DNA of 21,259 nucleotides from contig CAJTYH010000044.1 of assembly GCA_910583675.1 (NCBI GenBank), positions 1-21,259 of the forward strand, in the 5' to 3' direction. The notes beneath the pieces were generated by a model. That model worked only from the letters and a program-made list of their open reading frames with translations. It searched no databases and was not told the DNA's origin. Origin of the DNA: an uncultured Muribaculaceae bacterium (GTDB taxonomy: Bacteria > Bacteroidota > Bacteroidia > Bacteroidales > Muribaculaceae). A program made the position numbers and the translations under genes. Below are positions 8,436 to 16,832 of this stretch, in pieces; the first letter of the stretch is position 1, and each line of letters starts with the position of its first letter.

Positions 8436-9623
8436 ATGCCAATTAAAGATATTCGATTAAAACGGGGAAAAGAGGAGTCGCTTGACAGATTCCACCCATG
8501 GGTGTTTTCCGGAGCCTTGGCCGAACCGTTGCCTACCGGCCTGGAAGAGGGGGAAACCGTGGCCGTGCACACCCACGACGGACGGCTGGTAGGGATCGGG
8601 CATTTCCAGATAGGGAGCATTGCCGTGCGCATCCTTGAATTCGGCACGGAAAACCTGCCGGAGGATTTCTACCGAAAACGCATGACAGACGCACTTGCCC
8701 TCCGCAAAGCTCTCGGTCTGGCACGTGAGGACAACAACGCCTATAGACTCGTGCATGGTGAGGGAGACTTCCTTCCCGGCCTTGTCGTGGACATCTACGG
8801 CCCTACAGCCGTGGTACAGGCGCACTCCCCGGGAATGCATTTCGCACGCCACGACGTGGCACGTGCCATCGTGGAACTTCCGGGACTGGACGTGCGCAAC
8901 GTGTATTACAAGTCCGAGACCACACTGCCATACAAGGCGCACCTCGATCCTCAGAACACCTACCTCATCGGAGATTTCGAGACCTCAGTGGCCACGGAAA
9001 ACGCCCTGCAATTCAACATAGACTGGCTTCGCGGCCAGAAAACAGGATTTTTCCTTGACCAACGCGACAACAGGGAACTACTGCAACGTTACAGCCACGG
9101 ACGGCGCGTGCTCAACATGTTCTGCTATACCGGGGGCTTTTCGGTATACGCCCTCAAAGGGGATGCGGCCCTGGTACATTCAGTGGACAGCTCCGAAAAG
9201 GCCATCACACTCACCGATGCCAACGTAGCACTAAACTTCCCGGGTACAGACCGCCATCGCTCATACGCGGAGGATGCATTCAAGTTCCTTGACAACATGG
9301 AGAAAGACTCCTACGACCTCATAGTGCTTGATCCACCGGCATTCGCCAAGCACCGTAGCGCGCTCCGCAACGCACTTCGCGGCTACCAGAAACTAAATGC
9401 CAAGGCTTTCGAGAAGATCGCTCCGGGTGGAATAGTCTTCACATTCTCATGCTCCCAGGCGGTAAGCCGCGAACAGTTCCGCCTGGCTGTATTTTCGGCA
9501 GCGGCACAGAGCCGACGACGCATCCGCATACTGCATCAGCTCACACAGCCGGCAGACCATCCGGTAAACATCTACCATCCCGAGGGAGAATACCTAAAAG
9601 GGCTGGTATTGTATGTGGAATAA
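8436..9623 (+). CDS. RlmI-like 23S rRNA (cytosine) methyltransferase
   Basis: Class I SAM-dependent RNA methyltransferase of the RlmI/RlmK family, which in E. coli makes m5C1962 of 23S rRNA. Domains in order: an N-terminal PUA-like RNA-binding region (about 1-75), a middle EEHEAD-type linker, and the Rossmann domain with QKTGFFLDQRDNR near 198-210, SAM motif I VLNMFCYTGGF at 225-235, DPPAFAK at 299-305 and the TFSCS segment with C339 near the catalytic position. The 395-residue length fits. It begins 5 nt after the rseP stop and is surely cotranscribed with it. Its stop is followed within 2 nt by a dispersed repeat (9625-9650). The exact target base is inferred from the family only. Confidence 0.85.
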   Translation: MPIKDIRLKRGKEESLDRFHPWVFSGALAEPLPTGLEEGETVAVHTHDGRLVGIGHFQIGSIAVRILEFGTENLPEDFYRKRMTDALALRKALGLAREDNNAYRLVHGEGDFLPGLVVDIYGPTAVVQAHSPGMHFARHDVARAIVELPGLDVRNVYYKSETTLPYKAHLDPQNTYLIGDFETSVATENALQFNIDWLRGQKTGFFLDQRDNRELLQRYSHGRRVLNMFCYTGGFSVYALKGDAALVHSVDSSEKAITLTDANVALNFPGTDRHRSYAEDAFKFLDNMEKDSYDLIVLDPPAFAKHRSALRNALRGYQKLNAKAFEKIAPGGIVFTFSCSQAVSREQFRLAVFSAAAQSRRRIRILHQLTQPADHPVNIYHPEGEYLKGLVLYVE

Positions 9624-9624
9624 A

Positions 9625-9650
9625 GGAGCTTCGCCTTACGGCTCAGCACA
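9625..9650 (+). repeat. Dispersed post-stop repeat, copy 1
   Basis: Contains the core CTTCGCCTTACGGCTCAGCA. A 23-nt stretch here (9628-9650) is identical to one at 18040-18062. It begins 2 nt after the methyltransferase stop. A weak GAGC/GCTC stem is possible in this copy but not kept in copy 2, so a hairpin role is not supported. Confidence 0.75.
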
Positions 9651-9687
9651 TTCAGCACAATTTGAAAGTAATAAACAGTTCAAGAAT

Positions 9688-11724
9688 ATGGCAAAACGAA
9701 TACTGGTGGCAGCGATATGCGCCGCAGCCATAACATCATCAGCAATGGCAAACCATCTCGACCCAAAGAATCCTTCCGGCACGATCGTAGACCGCTTCGC
9801 AGACATAGAAGTGCTGCGCTATACGGTGCCGGGCTTCAACGAACTCCCGCTTGACCGCAAGCTCTTCATATATTACCTTACGGAAGCCGCCCTCGCCGGG
9901 CGCGACATCCTCTGGGATCAGAACGGCAAATACAACCTGGCTCTGAGACAGATTGCCGAGGGTATATACCGCAACTACGACGGCAACCGCGATGACAAGA
10001 ATTTCAAGGCTTTCGAGACATACCTCAAGCAGATAGAATTCGGCAACGGAGCCTATCACCATTACAGTACCGACAAGTTCACCCCCGGATTCACACAGAA
10101 CTGGTTCGAGGGTCAACTCATCAACCTCATGAAGAAAAATCCCGAAGTGGCAAAAAACATATCTCCCGATGAGGGGCGTATGGTGATGCGCCTGATCTTC
10201 GATCCAGCTTTCATGCCCAAGCGAGTAAACCAGGCTGAAGGTGCCGATCTCATACTTACCTCCGCGAACAATCTGTATGAAGGTGTGACCCAGAAAGAGG
10301 TTGAGGAGTATTTCAACGCAAAGAAAGATCCGAACGACAAGACCCCCATTTCCTATGGCCTGAACACCAAAGTGGTGAAGGAGAACGGCAAGGTAAAGGA
10401 ACTACCCTACAAGATCGGTGGCCTCTACTCTGCCGCCATTGAGCGCATAGTCGAGAACCTCAACAAGGCACTCCCCTATGCCGAGACAGAGAAACAGCGC
10501 AACAGCATAATCGAACTGATAAAATACTATACGACAGGCGACCTGCGCACATTCGACACATACTCTATACTATGGACGGAGGATACCACTCCTGTAGTTG
10601 ACTTCATCAACGGATTCATAGAAAGCTACGGCGACCCGCTCGGGATGACCGGCGCATGGGAGTCCATCGTCAACTTCAAGAATGCCAAGGCATCGGAACG
10701 CACGGAGACCATCTCCAATGCAGCCCAATGGTTTGAAGACCGCTCACCAGTAGACCCGCGTTTCCGCAAACCGGAGGTAAAGGGTGTAAGCGCGAAGGTG
10801 ATCAATGCCGCCATCCTTGCCGGGGACGCATATCCGTCCACTCCGATAGGCATCAACCTGCCGAACGCCAACTGGATCCGCGCATCGCACGGCTCCAAGT
10901 CGGTGACCATAGAAAACATCACACAGGCATATGACGATGCATCGCACGGCAACGGCTTCAACGAGGAATTCGTGATAGACCAACCTACACGCGACCTCCT
11001 TGACAAATACCTTTTCATCACCGACAACCTCCATACCGACCTTCATGAGTGCCTTGGACATGGATCCGGACAACTATTGCCCGGTGTGGATCCCGATGCA
11101 CTGAAAGCCCACGGTTCTACGCTGGAGGAGACGCGTGCCGACCTGTTCGCGCTCTATTACCTGGCAGACCCGCATCTCCTTGAGCTGGGACTTCTGGACA
11201 ACCCCGACGCATACAAGGCCGAATATTACAAGTACATGCTCAACGGCCTCATGACCCAGCTGATGCGCATAGAGCCTGGCAAGGACGTAGAGGAAGCGCA
11301 CATGCGCAACCGCAAGCTGATTGCCGAATGGGCGCTCGAGCACGGCAAGAAGGACAATGTGGTGGAACTTGTCACGAAAAACGGCAAGACATATGTGAAG
11401 ATCAACGACTACCGCCGCTTGCGCGAACTCTTCGGCAAACTTCTTGCCGAGATACAACGCATAAAGAGCGAAGGTGACTACGCAGCCGGTGCCAAACTTG
11501 TGGAACAATATGCCGTAAAGGTAGATCCAAAACTCCACCGTGAAGTACTCGACCGCTATGCAAAACTAAGCATCGCTCCGTACAAGGGTTTCGTAAACCC
11601 TGTGTACACACCCGTACTCGATGACAAGGGACGCATCATAGACATAGACGTGACATATGAAGAGGACTACCTCCCCCAGATGTTCCGCTACTCTGACAAC
11701 TACTCTCCATTAACCCGCAAATAA
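9688..11724 (+). CDS. Exported dipeptidyl peptidase III (peptidase M49)
   Basis: Zinc exopeptidase that removes dipeptides from the N-terminus of oligopeptides. The M49 zinc motif HECLGH is at 453-458 (H453, E454, H458) and the second motif EETRAD is at 480-485, with E481 the expected third ligand. The HECLGH form is the one seen in Bacteroides enzymes. The start chosen is ATG 9688, because it begins a good signal peptide (MAKRILVAAICAAAITSSAMA, first 20 shown here as far as A20). The open frame reaches 9613 but that extension only translates the dispersed repeat and the previous gene's end. The 678-residue length is right for the family. Export implies a periplasmic role in using dietary or host peptides. 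ung follows after 10 bp. Confidence 0.9.
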   Translation: MAKRILVAAICAAAITSSAMANHLDPKNPSGTIVDRFADIEVLRYTVPGFNELPLDRKLFIYYLTEAALAGRDILWDQNGKYNLALRQIAEGIYRNYDGNRDDKNFKAFETYLKQIEFGNGAYHHYSTDKFTPGFTQNWFEGQLINLMKKNPEVAKNISPDEGRMVMRLIFDPAFMPKRVNQAEGADLILTSANNLYEGVTQKEVEEYFNAKKDPNDKTPISYGLNTKVVKENGKVKELPYKIGGLYSAAIERIVENLNKALPYAETEKQRNSIIELIKYYTTGDLRTFDTYSILWTEDTTPVVDFINGFIESYGDPLGMTGAWESIVNFKNAKASERTETISNAAQWFEDRSPVDPRFRKPEVKGVSAKVINAAILAGDAYPSTPIGINLPNANWIRASHGSKSVTIENITQAYDDASHGNGFNEEFVIDQPTRDLLDKYLFITDNLHTDLHECLGHGSGQLLPGVDPDALKAHGSTLEETRADLFALYYLADPHLLELGLLDNPDAYKAEYYKYMLNGLMTQLMRIEPGKDVEEAHMRNRKLIAEWALEHGKKDNVVELVTKNGKTYVKINDYRRLRELFGKLLAEIQRIKSEGDYAAGAKLVEQYAVKVDPKLHREVLDRYAKLSIAPYKGFVNPVYTPVLDDKGRIIDIDVTYEEDYLPQMFRYSDNYSPLTRK

Positions 11725-11734
11725 ACCGTTCCAA

Positions 11735-12400
11735 TTGAGCAACGTAAAGATAGAACAGAGCTGGAAGGAAGCACTTTCCGGCGAATGGGATCAACCCTAC
11801 TTCGGTGCGCTCACTTCATTCGTAAGTGAGCGCTACCGGAGCGGTAGGGTATATCCCCCCGGCAGCCGCATTTTCGCGGCCTTTGATGCATGTCCCTTTG
11901 AAGATGTTAAAGTGGTGATCCTCGGGCAGGATCCCTACCATGGCCCGGGACAGGCCAACGGCCTCTGTTTTTCCGTGAATCCCGGTATCCAGATGCCCCC
12001 CTCGCTGGTAAACATCTTCAAGGAAGTGCACGACGACACAGGCGCCCCCATGCCTCAGGACGGAGACCTCTCACGATGGGCTAAACAAGGGGTACTGCTG
12101 CTGAACGCGACCCTTACGGTAGACGAGCACCATGCCGGATCGCATCAGGGACACGGATGGGAGACATTCACCGACCATGTGATCTCCACCATATCCCAGA
12201 AACTGGACAATGTAGTGTTCATACTCTGGGGAAGCTACGCACGTAGCAAGAGCGCCCTCATAGACCGTAACAGGCATCTGGTTCTCAGTTCGGCTCATCC
12301 GTCGCCATTATCGGCATACCGCGGCTTCTTCGGCAACCATCATTTCTCACTGGCCAACGATTACCTTACCAAACATGGGAAATCTCCCATACAATGGTAG
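11735..12400 (+). CDS. ung: Uracil-DNA glycosylase (TTG start)
   Basis: Removes uracil from DNA in base-excision repair. Family 1 motifs are present: the water-activating GQDPYHG at 64-70 (D66), the uracil pocket with GLCFSV near 76-81, LLLNATLTV near 121-129, and the DNA-intercalation loop HPSPLSAYRGFFG beginning at H188. The product is 221 residues, normal for Ung. There is no ATG near the proper N-terminus; TTG at 11735 gives MSNVKIEQSW, which fits family N-termini, so I take it as the start. It sits 10 bp after the peptidase stop and is probably read from the same transcript. The unusual start codon may limit its expression. Confidence 0.94.
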   Translation: MSNVKIEQSWKEALSGEWDQPYFGALTSFVSERYRSGRVYPPGSRIFAAFDACPFEDVKVVILGQDPYHGPGQANGLCFSVNPGIQMPPSLVNIFKEVHDDTGAPMPQDGDLSRWAKQGVLLLNATLTVDEHHAGSHQGHGWETFTDHVISTISQKLDNVVFILWGSYARSKSALIDRNRHLVLSSAHPSPLSAYRGFFGNHHFSLANDYLTKHGKSPIQW

Positions 12401-12460
12401 CAATCCGCCAAGAGAACAGCCAAACCGGACATCGACCTCAAGCCTCAGCATCCGACACCT

Positions 12461-13744
12461 ATGCCAGATTTTTCAGCCCTGCGATTTAAAACGGCGCTCG
12501 CATGCGCCGCAATTTCCTGCCTCAACGCATCCGGGGCGCAAGACAACACCATGACCGGTATCTTCAACGAGGATTTCCGGACGCTTACCACCGAAGTAGA
12601 CGGTGACCGTCTGGCGCCACCCGTCATTTCACTTGACGGTGGCGACTGCCTGACCATAGGGTTTGATGTCTTGAGAGAGGAACGCGACTACCTGCGCTAC
12701 TCCATCTACCATTGCGATGCGGACTGGGGCCTGTCAAACTTGGTAGATACCGAAGTGTTTGACGGTTTCAACTATGCCGACGTAACCGACTACAAGTTCT
12801 CACGCGGCACTGCGGTGCACTATGTGCACTACAGCATAACCGTGCCGAACGATGATTTCCGGTTCAAACTTTCCGGCAACTATCTCCTGCGAGTGTATCC
12901 GGAAAACGAGCCTGAGGATATACTCCTGCAGGTGAGGTTCATGGTTTCCGAGGGCGCAGCCCATATCACAGGAGAAGCCACCTCGCGCACCGACATAGAC
13001 TACAACAAGGAGCATCAGCAACTAAGCCTTTCGGTAGACCTTAACCGCTATCCGGTGCGTGACATCTTCAATGACTTGAAACTCGTCGTAACTCAGAACG
13101 GACGCTCAGACAACACAAAGATCATAACCCATCCGTCGCGGGTCAACGGCAGCAGCGCCATATACGAGCATATCCCGGAACTGATATTCAAGGGGGGCAA
13201 CGAATACCGCCGCATGGAGACGGTGCAACTTACATATCCCGGAATGGGGGTGGAGGAGATAGACTTCCATGATCCTTACTACCATCATATCCTTGCGGTG
13301 GCCGAGCCACGGCATGCAAAACCGTATTATTTCGACAGCACCCAGCACGGACGCTTCTTCATAAGGGAATACAATTCCCAGGAATCCGATACGGAGGCCG
13401 ACTATTCCGTGGTGCACTTCACCCTCAGGATGCTTCCCCTGCTGGATGCCGATGTGTATCTTGACGGTGATCTCACCTATCGCCACTTCGACGACTCCTC
13501 CAGAATGAAATACGACGAAGAGGCGGGTGTATACCACAAGGCGCTGCTTCTCAAACAAGGAGCATACAACTACCAATACCTGGCACTCCCCCGCTCAAAG
13601 AAAAAAGGGGAGGCACGCACGGCCGACGTGGAGGGAGACTTTCATCAAACTGTCAACGAATACCAGGCAGCCGTATATTACCGCGCCCCCGGCGAGCGCT
13701 ATGACCGATTGCTCGGCTTCACCCTCCTCTACTCCGGGAAATAA
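12461..13744 (+). CDS. Type IX secretion system plug-like protein (DUF5103)
   Basis: Predicted exported protein related to Plug, which seals the SprA translocon of the type IX secretion system from the periplasmic side in Flavobacterium. Evidence is overall resemblance to DUF5103: a signal peptide (about 8-26, ending NASGA), then a first beta domain with YSIYHCDADW near 80-90 and YKFSRGTAVHYVHYSITVPN near 110-130, a middle region with THPSRVNGSS, and the second half with EYRRMETV and a C-terminal ALLLKQGAYNYQY segment. The 427-residue length fits. It lies 60 bp after ung. No other T9SS gene is in the window. The family assignment is good; its role as a plug here is inference. Confidence 0.8.
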   Translation: MPDFSALRFKTALACAAISCLNASGAQDNTMTGIFNEDFRTLTTEVDGDRLAPPVISLDGGDCLTIGFDVLREERDYLRYSIYHCDADWGLSNLVDTEVFDGFNYADVTDYKFSRGTAVHYVHYSITVPNDDFRFKLSGNYLLRVYPENEPEDILLQVRFMVSEGAAHITGEATSRTDIDYNKEHQQLSLSVDLNRYPVRDIFNDLKLVVTQNGRSDNTKIITHPSRVNGSSAIYEHIPELIFKGGNEYRRMETVQLTYPGMGVEEIDFHDPYYHHILAVAEPRHAKPYYFDSTQHGRFFIREYNSQESDTEADYSVVHFTLRMLPLLDADVYLDGDLTYRHFDDSSRMKYDEEAGVYHKALLLKQGAYNYQYLALPRSKKKGEARTADVEGDFHQTVNEYQAAVYYRAPGERYDRLLGFTLLYSGK

Positions 13745-13748
13745 AAAA

Positions 13749-13772
13749 GGACTTCGCATTGCGGCTCAGCAC
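13749..13772 (+). repeat. Dispersed post-stop repeat, copy 2 (diverged)
   Basis: Reads ACTTCGCATTGCGGCTCAGC after GG, differing from copies 1 and 3 by a few bases within an otherwise identical frame. It begins 4 nt past the plug gene stop. Its CTTCGCATTGC (13752-13762) is exactly complementary to 14128-14138 in the leader RNA region downstream. Confidence 0.65.
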
Positions 13773-13834
13773 CGAGATGCAAGCATAGAGGAAACTTAAA
13801 CACAAACTATATCAAACACCACTGAAAAGAGTCA

Positions 13835-13866
13835 TTTTACAATTATAAAAATATTTCGTAATTTTG
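13835..13866 (+). promoter_or_regulatory. Promoter of the structured leader / glf operon
   Basis: TTTT (13835-13838), 20 nt, then TAATTTTG (13859-13866), a full match to the Bacteroidetes -7 consensus TAnnTTTG with an approximate upstream element. Transcription would begin near 13872, right at the first hairpin of the leader. Confidence 0.6.
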
Positions 13867-13870
13867 TACC

Positions 13871-14183
13871 AGCCCGCATGCCGGAGGGTAAGAGGGCTTA
13901 AATTTTAGAAACAGAAGACGTTTACACGTCTATCTTGCACGCTCAAACTTCGCAACTTTGAAACCTGTAGCAAGATTAGGCAACGTGGCGTCCATGGCGA
14001 TTATGCAGATGATCGGCATTTGAACTTCATGTTCCGGAGAATCGCGGATTTTCCGGATGTGTGGTACATGTAATGTCGCATAATCATAATGGCGTGGGCT
14101 GGCAGCGTTGCTTATCTCTACAGGTAGGCAATGCGAAGGCCTGAGCGTGGGATAAGCAACGGTAATGCTCCCACGTCTTTTTT
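13871..14183 (+). ncRNA. Structured leader RNA or small RNA before glf
   Basis: No protein is supported here. Pairings I can trace: (1) AGCCC 13871-13875 with GGGCT 13894-13898; (2) AGACGT-TTAC-ACGTCT at 13916-13931, 6 bp; (3) ATCTTGC 13932-13938 with GCAAGAT 13970-13976, enclosing TCAAA 13943-13947 with TTTGA 13957-13961; (4) GATTATGC 13999-14006 with GCATAATC 14078-14085, continued after an 8-nt bulge by GGCATT 14015-14020 with AATGTC 14072-14077; (5) inside this, CCGGAGAATC 14034-14043 with 14047-14056 over a GCG loop, 10 bp; (6) the terminator-like stem 14091-14177. The whole transcript is about 310 nt and ends in TTTTTT (14178-14183). It may act as an attenuator for the polysaccharide operon or as a separate RNA. 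I do not recognise an Rfam family by name. Confidence 0.65.
14091..14183 (+). terminator. Long terminator hairpin with U tract before glf
   Basis: GGCGTGGG (14091-14098) pairs with CCCACGTC (14170-14177) with one G-U, followed by six T (14178-14183). Nested inside, GTTGCTTATC (14107-14116) pairs perfectly with GATAAGCAAC (14151-14160), and CAGG (14121-14124) can pair with CCTG (14140-14143). The end lies 62 nt before the glf ATG, so the stop signal must be bypassed for glf to be read from the upstream promoter. Confidence 0.65.
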
Positions 14184-14204
14184 GCATATTCACGCCGATG
14201 AACA

Positions 14205-14234
14205 GGCCAAGCGCTGGGAGCGCCCCCAATGGCC
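14205..14234 (+). promoter_or_regulatory. Small hairpin just before the glf start
   Basis: GCGCT (14211-14215) pairs with AGCGC (14219-14223) over a GGG loop, inside a GGCC/GGCC pair (14205-14208 with 14231-14234). It ends 11 nt before the glf ATG, close enough to affect ribosome loading. A role is only inferred. Confidence 0.35.
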
Positions 14235-14245
14235 GAAAATATCCA

Positions 14246-15376
14246 ATGAAGCATTACGACTTCGTAATTGCCGGTGCCGGACTTTACGGTGCTACGTTCG
14301 CATACCTCGCCAAAACACACGGCAAAAAATCACTTATCCTTGATCGTCGCCCCGTAATCGGCGGCAATCTTTACTGCGAAAACATCGCCGGAATCAACGT
14401 ACACAAATATGGCGCACATATCTTCCACACTTCCAACCGGGAAGTGTGGGATTTCGTGACGCGTCTCGTGCCATTCAACCGTTACACCAACTGTCCCGTC
14501 GCCAACTACAAGGGGGAATTGTACAATCTGCCCTTCAACATGAACACATTTCACGCCCTATGGGGCGTAAACACCCCAGATGAAGCCCGCAGAAAAATAG
14601 ACCTTGAGCGCCGAGAGGCGCTGAGCCGAATGCCATCGGGCTCCCCCCGCAACCTCGAGGAGCAGGCACTCGCCCTCGTCGGACAGAAAATATACGACAT
14701 CCTCATCAAGGAATATACCGAAAAGCAGTGGGGACGGCCATGCAGCGAGCTACCACCATTCATAATCAAGCGACTGCCGCTACGATGGGTCTTCGACAAC
14801 AATTATTTCAACGACGCATTCCAGGGGATACCGGAAGGTGGCTACAATCGCCTGATCAAGCGTCTTACGGATGGATGCGACATACTGACCGAAACAGACT
14901 ACCTCGAAGACCGCAAGAGATGGAACGAAATGTGCGATACGGTGGTCTTCACAGGCCAGATAGACGAATACTTCGACTATTGCCACGGCAAACTTGAATA
15001 TCGAACCGTCAGATTCGAAACAGAGGTCATGGATACACCAAACCATCAAGGAAACGCCGTTGTAAACTACACTGATGGCGAAACTCCCTATACACGTAAA
15101 ATCGAACACAAGCACTTCGAATGCTTCGGAGAGGCTGTCTACGAAAATCCCCGGACGGTGATCTCACGCGAGTACTCCACAGAATGGAAACCAGGCATGG
15201 AACCGTTTTATCCCGTAAACGACGAGCGCAACATGAGCCTCTACAACAGGTATAAAGCCCTTGCCGAAAAGGAGGAAAACGTAATTTTCGGCGGACGCCT
15301 TGCCGAGTACAAATATTACGACATGGACAAGGTGATAGAAGCGTGCATGAAAACTTTCAAGAATATAATATCCTGA
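14246..15376 (+). CDS. glf: UDP-galactopyranose mutase
   Basis: Flavoenzyme converting UDP-galactopyranose to UDP-galactofuranose, the donor of Galf for surface glycans. The FAD-binding GAGLYG is at 10-15 after a short beta strand. It is followed by LDRRPVIGGN near 33-42, the family hallmark HKYGAHIFHT near 53-62, EYTEKQWG near 155-162, and the C-terminal GRLAEYKYYDMD segment. The 376-residue length is typical. ATG 14246 is chosen because it starts exactly at the Rossmann strand (MKHYDFVIAGAG); the frame is open to 14165 but that part is inside the terminator. It is the first gene after the structured leader, and a membrane glycosyltransferase gene begins 5 nt past its stop. Confidence 0.95.
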   Translation: MKHYDFVIAGAGLYGATFAYLAKTHGKKSLILDRRPVIGGNLYCENIAGINVHKYGAHIFHTSNREVWDFVTRLVPFNRYTNCPVANYKGELYNLPFNMNTFHALWGVNTPDEARRKIDLERREALSRMPSGSPRNLEEQALALVGQKIYDILIKEYTEKQWGRPCSELPPFIIKRLPLRWVFDNNYFNDAFQGIPEGGYNRLIKRLTDGCDILTETDYLEDRKRWNEMCDTVVFTGQIDEYFDYCHGKLEYRTVRFETEVMDTPNHQGNAVVNYTDGETPYTRKIEHKHFECFGEAVYENPRTVISREYSTEWKPGMEPFYPVNDERNMSLYNRYKALAEKEENVIFGGRLAEYKYYDMDKVIEACMKTFKNIIS

Positions 15377-15380
15377 TCCT

Positions 15381-16832
15381 ATGACACACATTGAAACAAG
15401 GAATAACCGGAAGTGGTTTTATGCAGTCACTTGCACACTATACGCAGTGCTTCTGGCTTATGCCGCCAGGAACCTTACGGCGGAAACGCTATGGTATGAC
15501 GAAGCGGGACAATTCTTCATTGCCAAAGGATTGAACCATTGGTCAGAACCCTATGCCACTTCGGGAGGAATAGCGGATGTGATATACAGCAATTCACACT
15601 ACAATCAAGACCCGGGTGGATACGGGCTGATACTCCATTTCTGGAGCATGGTATCAGACAGTGCCATTTGGCTAAAGACACTCTCGTTCATATTTTTTAT
15701 CGGAGCCATAATCTTTACATGCCTCGCCGTAAAACTTATAACAGGCAACCGGGCTGTATCGGCGGCAAGTGGCCTTATACTGTTCGCGCTATGGGGGAAC
15801 GGCAGCCAATGCCATGAGCTGCGTGCATATTCAATGGAGCTATGCGGAATGGCATATGGTCTATGGATGATCTTCCATCTCAGGAAGAACAATTCATTGT
15901 CGCAGCTGCTGGCATGCTCGCTTGCATTGTCGGCATTTGTCACAGCGAGATATACGATGCTCATGGCAGGAGGACTTTACAGTTGCTTCGTGGTGTACTC
16001 CATCTGGTGCAACAGGATTGATACGTCAAGACAGAAGATCATTAAAAGCGTCGTATTCGGACTACCCCTGCTATGCACGGCGACATACATATATGTTTAT
16101 GCAATGAGCATACAGAACGGTGGGATCGCTCCACTCAGCTACATCGGCTATCTTGAAACCGGCAAACGATCCATAATCTTCTGGGTACTTGCCGTGGCGA
16201 TAGTTGCCACGTGGCGGAAACTCACTCCCGACACCAGACTGCTGACAGTCATATTCTGGACATTCAACCTCATGTTTGTAGCCTTAGGTGCGTTGAAAAT
16301 GCTGCCATGGAATTTCTTCGGCAACAAGGGAGGACCGTTCATATGGATGCTGTATGTGATGCTTCTCTGCTGGATCTGTTCACTGATGGGCAAACGAACA
16401 TCAAGCACTGCTTTCCAGTGGAGCACCCTCGCAGCATTGTGTCTCCTCATAGCCGGTGTATCGGCGGTATACGGTGCCTCGAACCTCCAACCCACCGAAT
16501 ACTTCAACACCGCCGAACTATTGAGAGGCATCGACTACGACAATACCGACACGATATACACCAGCCGCGGAGCATCTCCGGAAGTGCGATACCTGTTTGA
16601 GTACGGTTCACTCAGGAAGATGGCCAAGGAAGCGGGCTACCCAGACAGGTTCCACATGCTAAAGGGCACCATACACTGCATCGGCATAAGAAAGCGTGAC
16701 ATGAAAAAGGAGAATGGTGCAATACTCGACAGCCTCCCGTCCGGGTCGTTGCTTCTAAGCAAATTCCTCGGAAACGACACCATCCCAGAGAGCTATACCG
16801 AAATATCTGAACGAATATATGTGAAACAATGA
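15381..16832 (+). CDS. GT-C type membrane glycosyltransferase
   Basis: A 483-residue protein with about ten hydrophobic helices (first near 13-29, others through 450) that I place with GT-C/GT39-like transferases, which take a sugar from a polyprenyl phosphate on the outer face of the membrane. The first extracytoplasmic loop has WYDEAGQF with D40/E41, the acidic pair expected in GT-C enzymes, and HELRAYSMEL near 145-155 resembles the Arg-Ala-Tyr-Ser segment of GT39-type proteins. A soluble C-terminal tail (about 375-483) follows the last helix. It starts 5 nt after glf and its stop overlaps the next start (ATGA at 16829-16832), so glf, this gene and the GtrA gene form one unit. Sugar and acceptor cannot be read from the sequence. 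Confidence 0.75.
   Translation: MTHIETRNNRKWFYAVTCTLYAVLLAYAARNLTAETLWYDEAGQFFIAKGLNHWSEPYATSGGIADVIYSNSHYNQDPGGYGLILHFWSMVSDSAIWLKTLSFIFFIGAIIFTCLAVKLITGNRAVSAASGLILFALWGNGSQCHELRAYSMELCGMAYGLWMIFHLRKNNSLSQLLACSLALSAFVTARYTMLMAGGLYSCFVVYSIWCNRIDTSRQKIIKSVVFGLPLLCTATYIYVYAMSIQNGGIAPLSYIGYLETGKRSIIFWVLAVAIVATWRKLTPDTRLLTVIFWTFNLMFVALGALKMLPWNFFGNKGGPFIWMLYVMLLCWICSLMGKRTSSTAFQWSTLAALCLLIAGVSAVYGASNLQPTEYFNTAELLRGIDYDNTDTIYTSRGASPEVRYLFEYGSLRKMAKEAGYPDRFHMLKGTIHCIGIRKRDMKKENGAILDSLPSGSLLLSKFLGNDTIPESYTEISERIYVKQ

Noticed and set aside
9613..9687. Upstream extension of the M49 peptidase
   Set aside because: The extension translates the end of the previous gene and the dispersed repeat; ATG 9688 starts a proper signal peptide.
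13930..14229. 99-codon open frame on the minus strand opposite the leader
   Set aside because: It covers the structured region and runs through the terminator stem; the base pairing explains the sequence better. The product has no signal, domain or credible start context. Any conservation of its protein would likely reflect conservation of the RNA.
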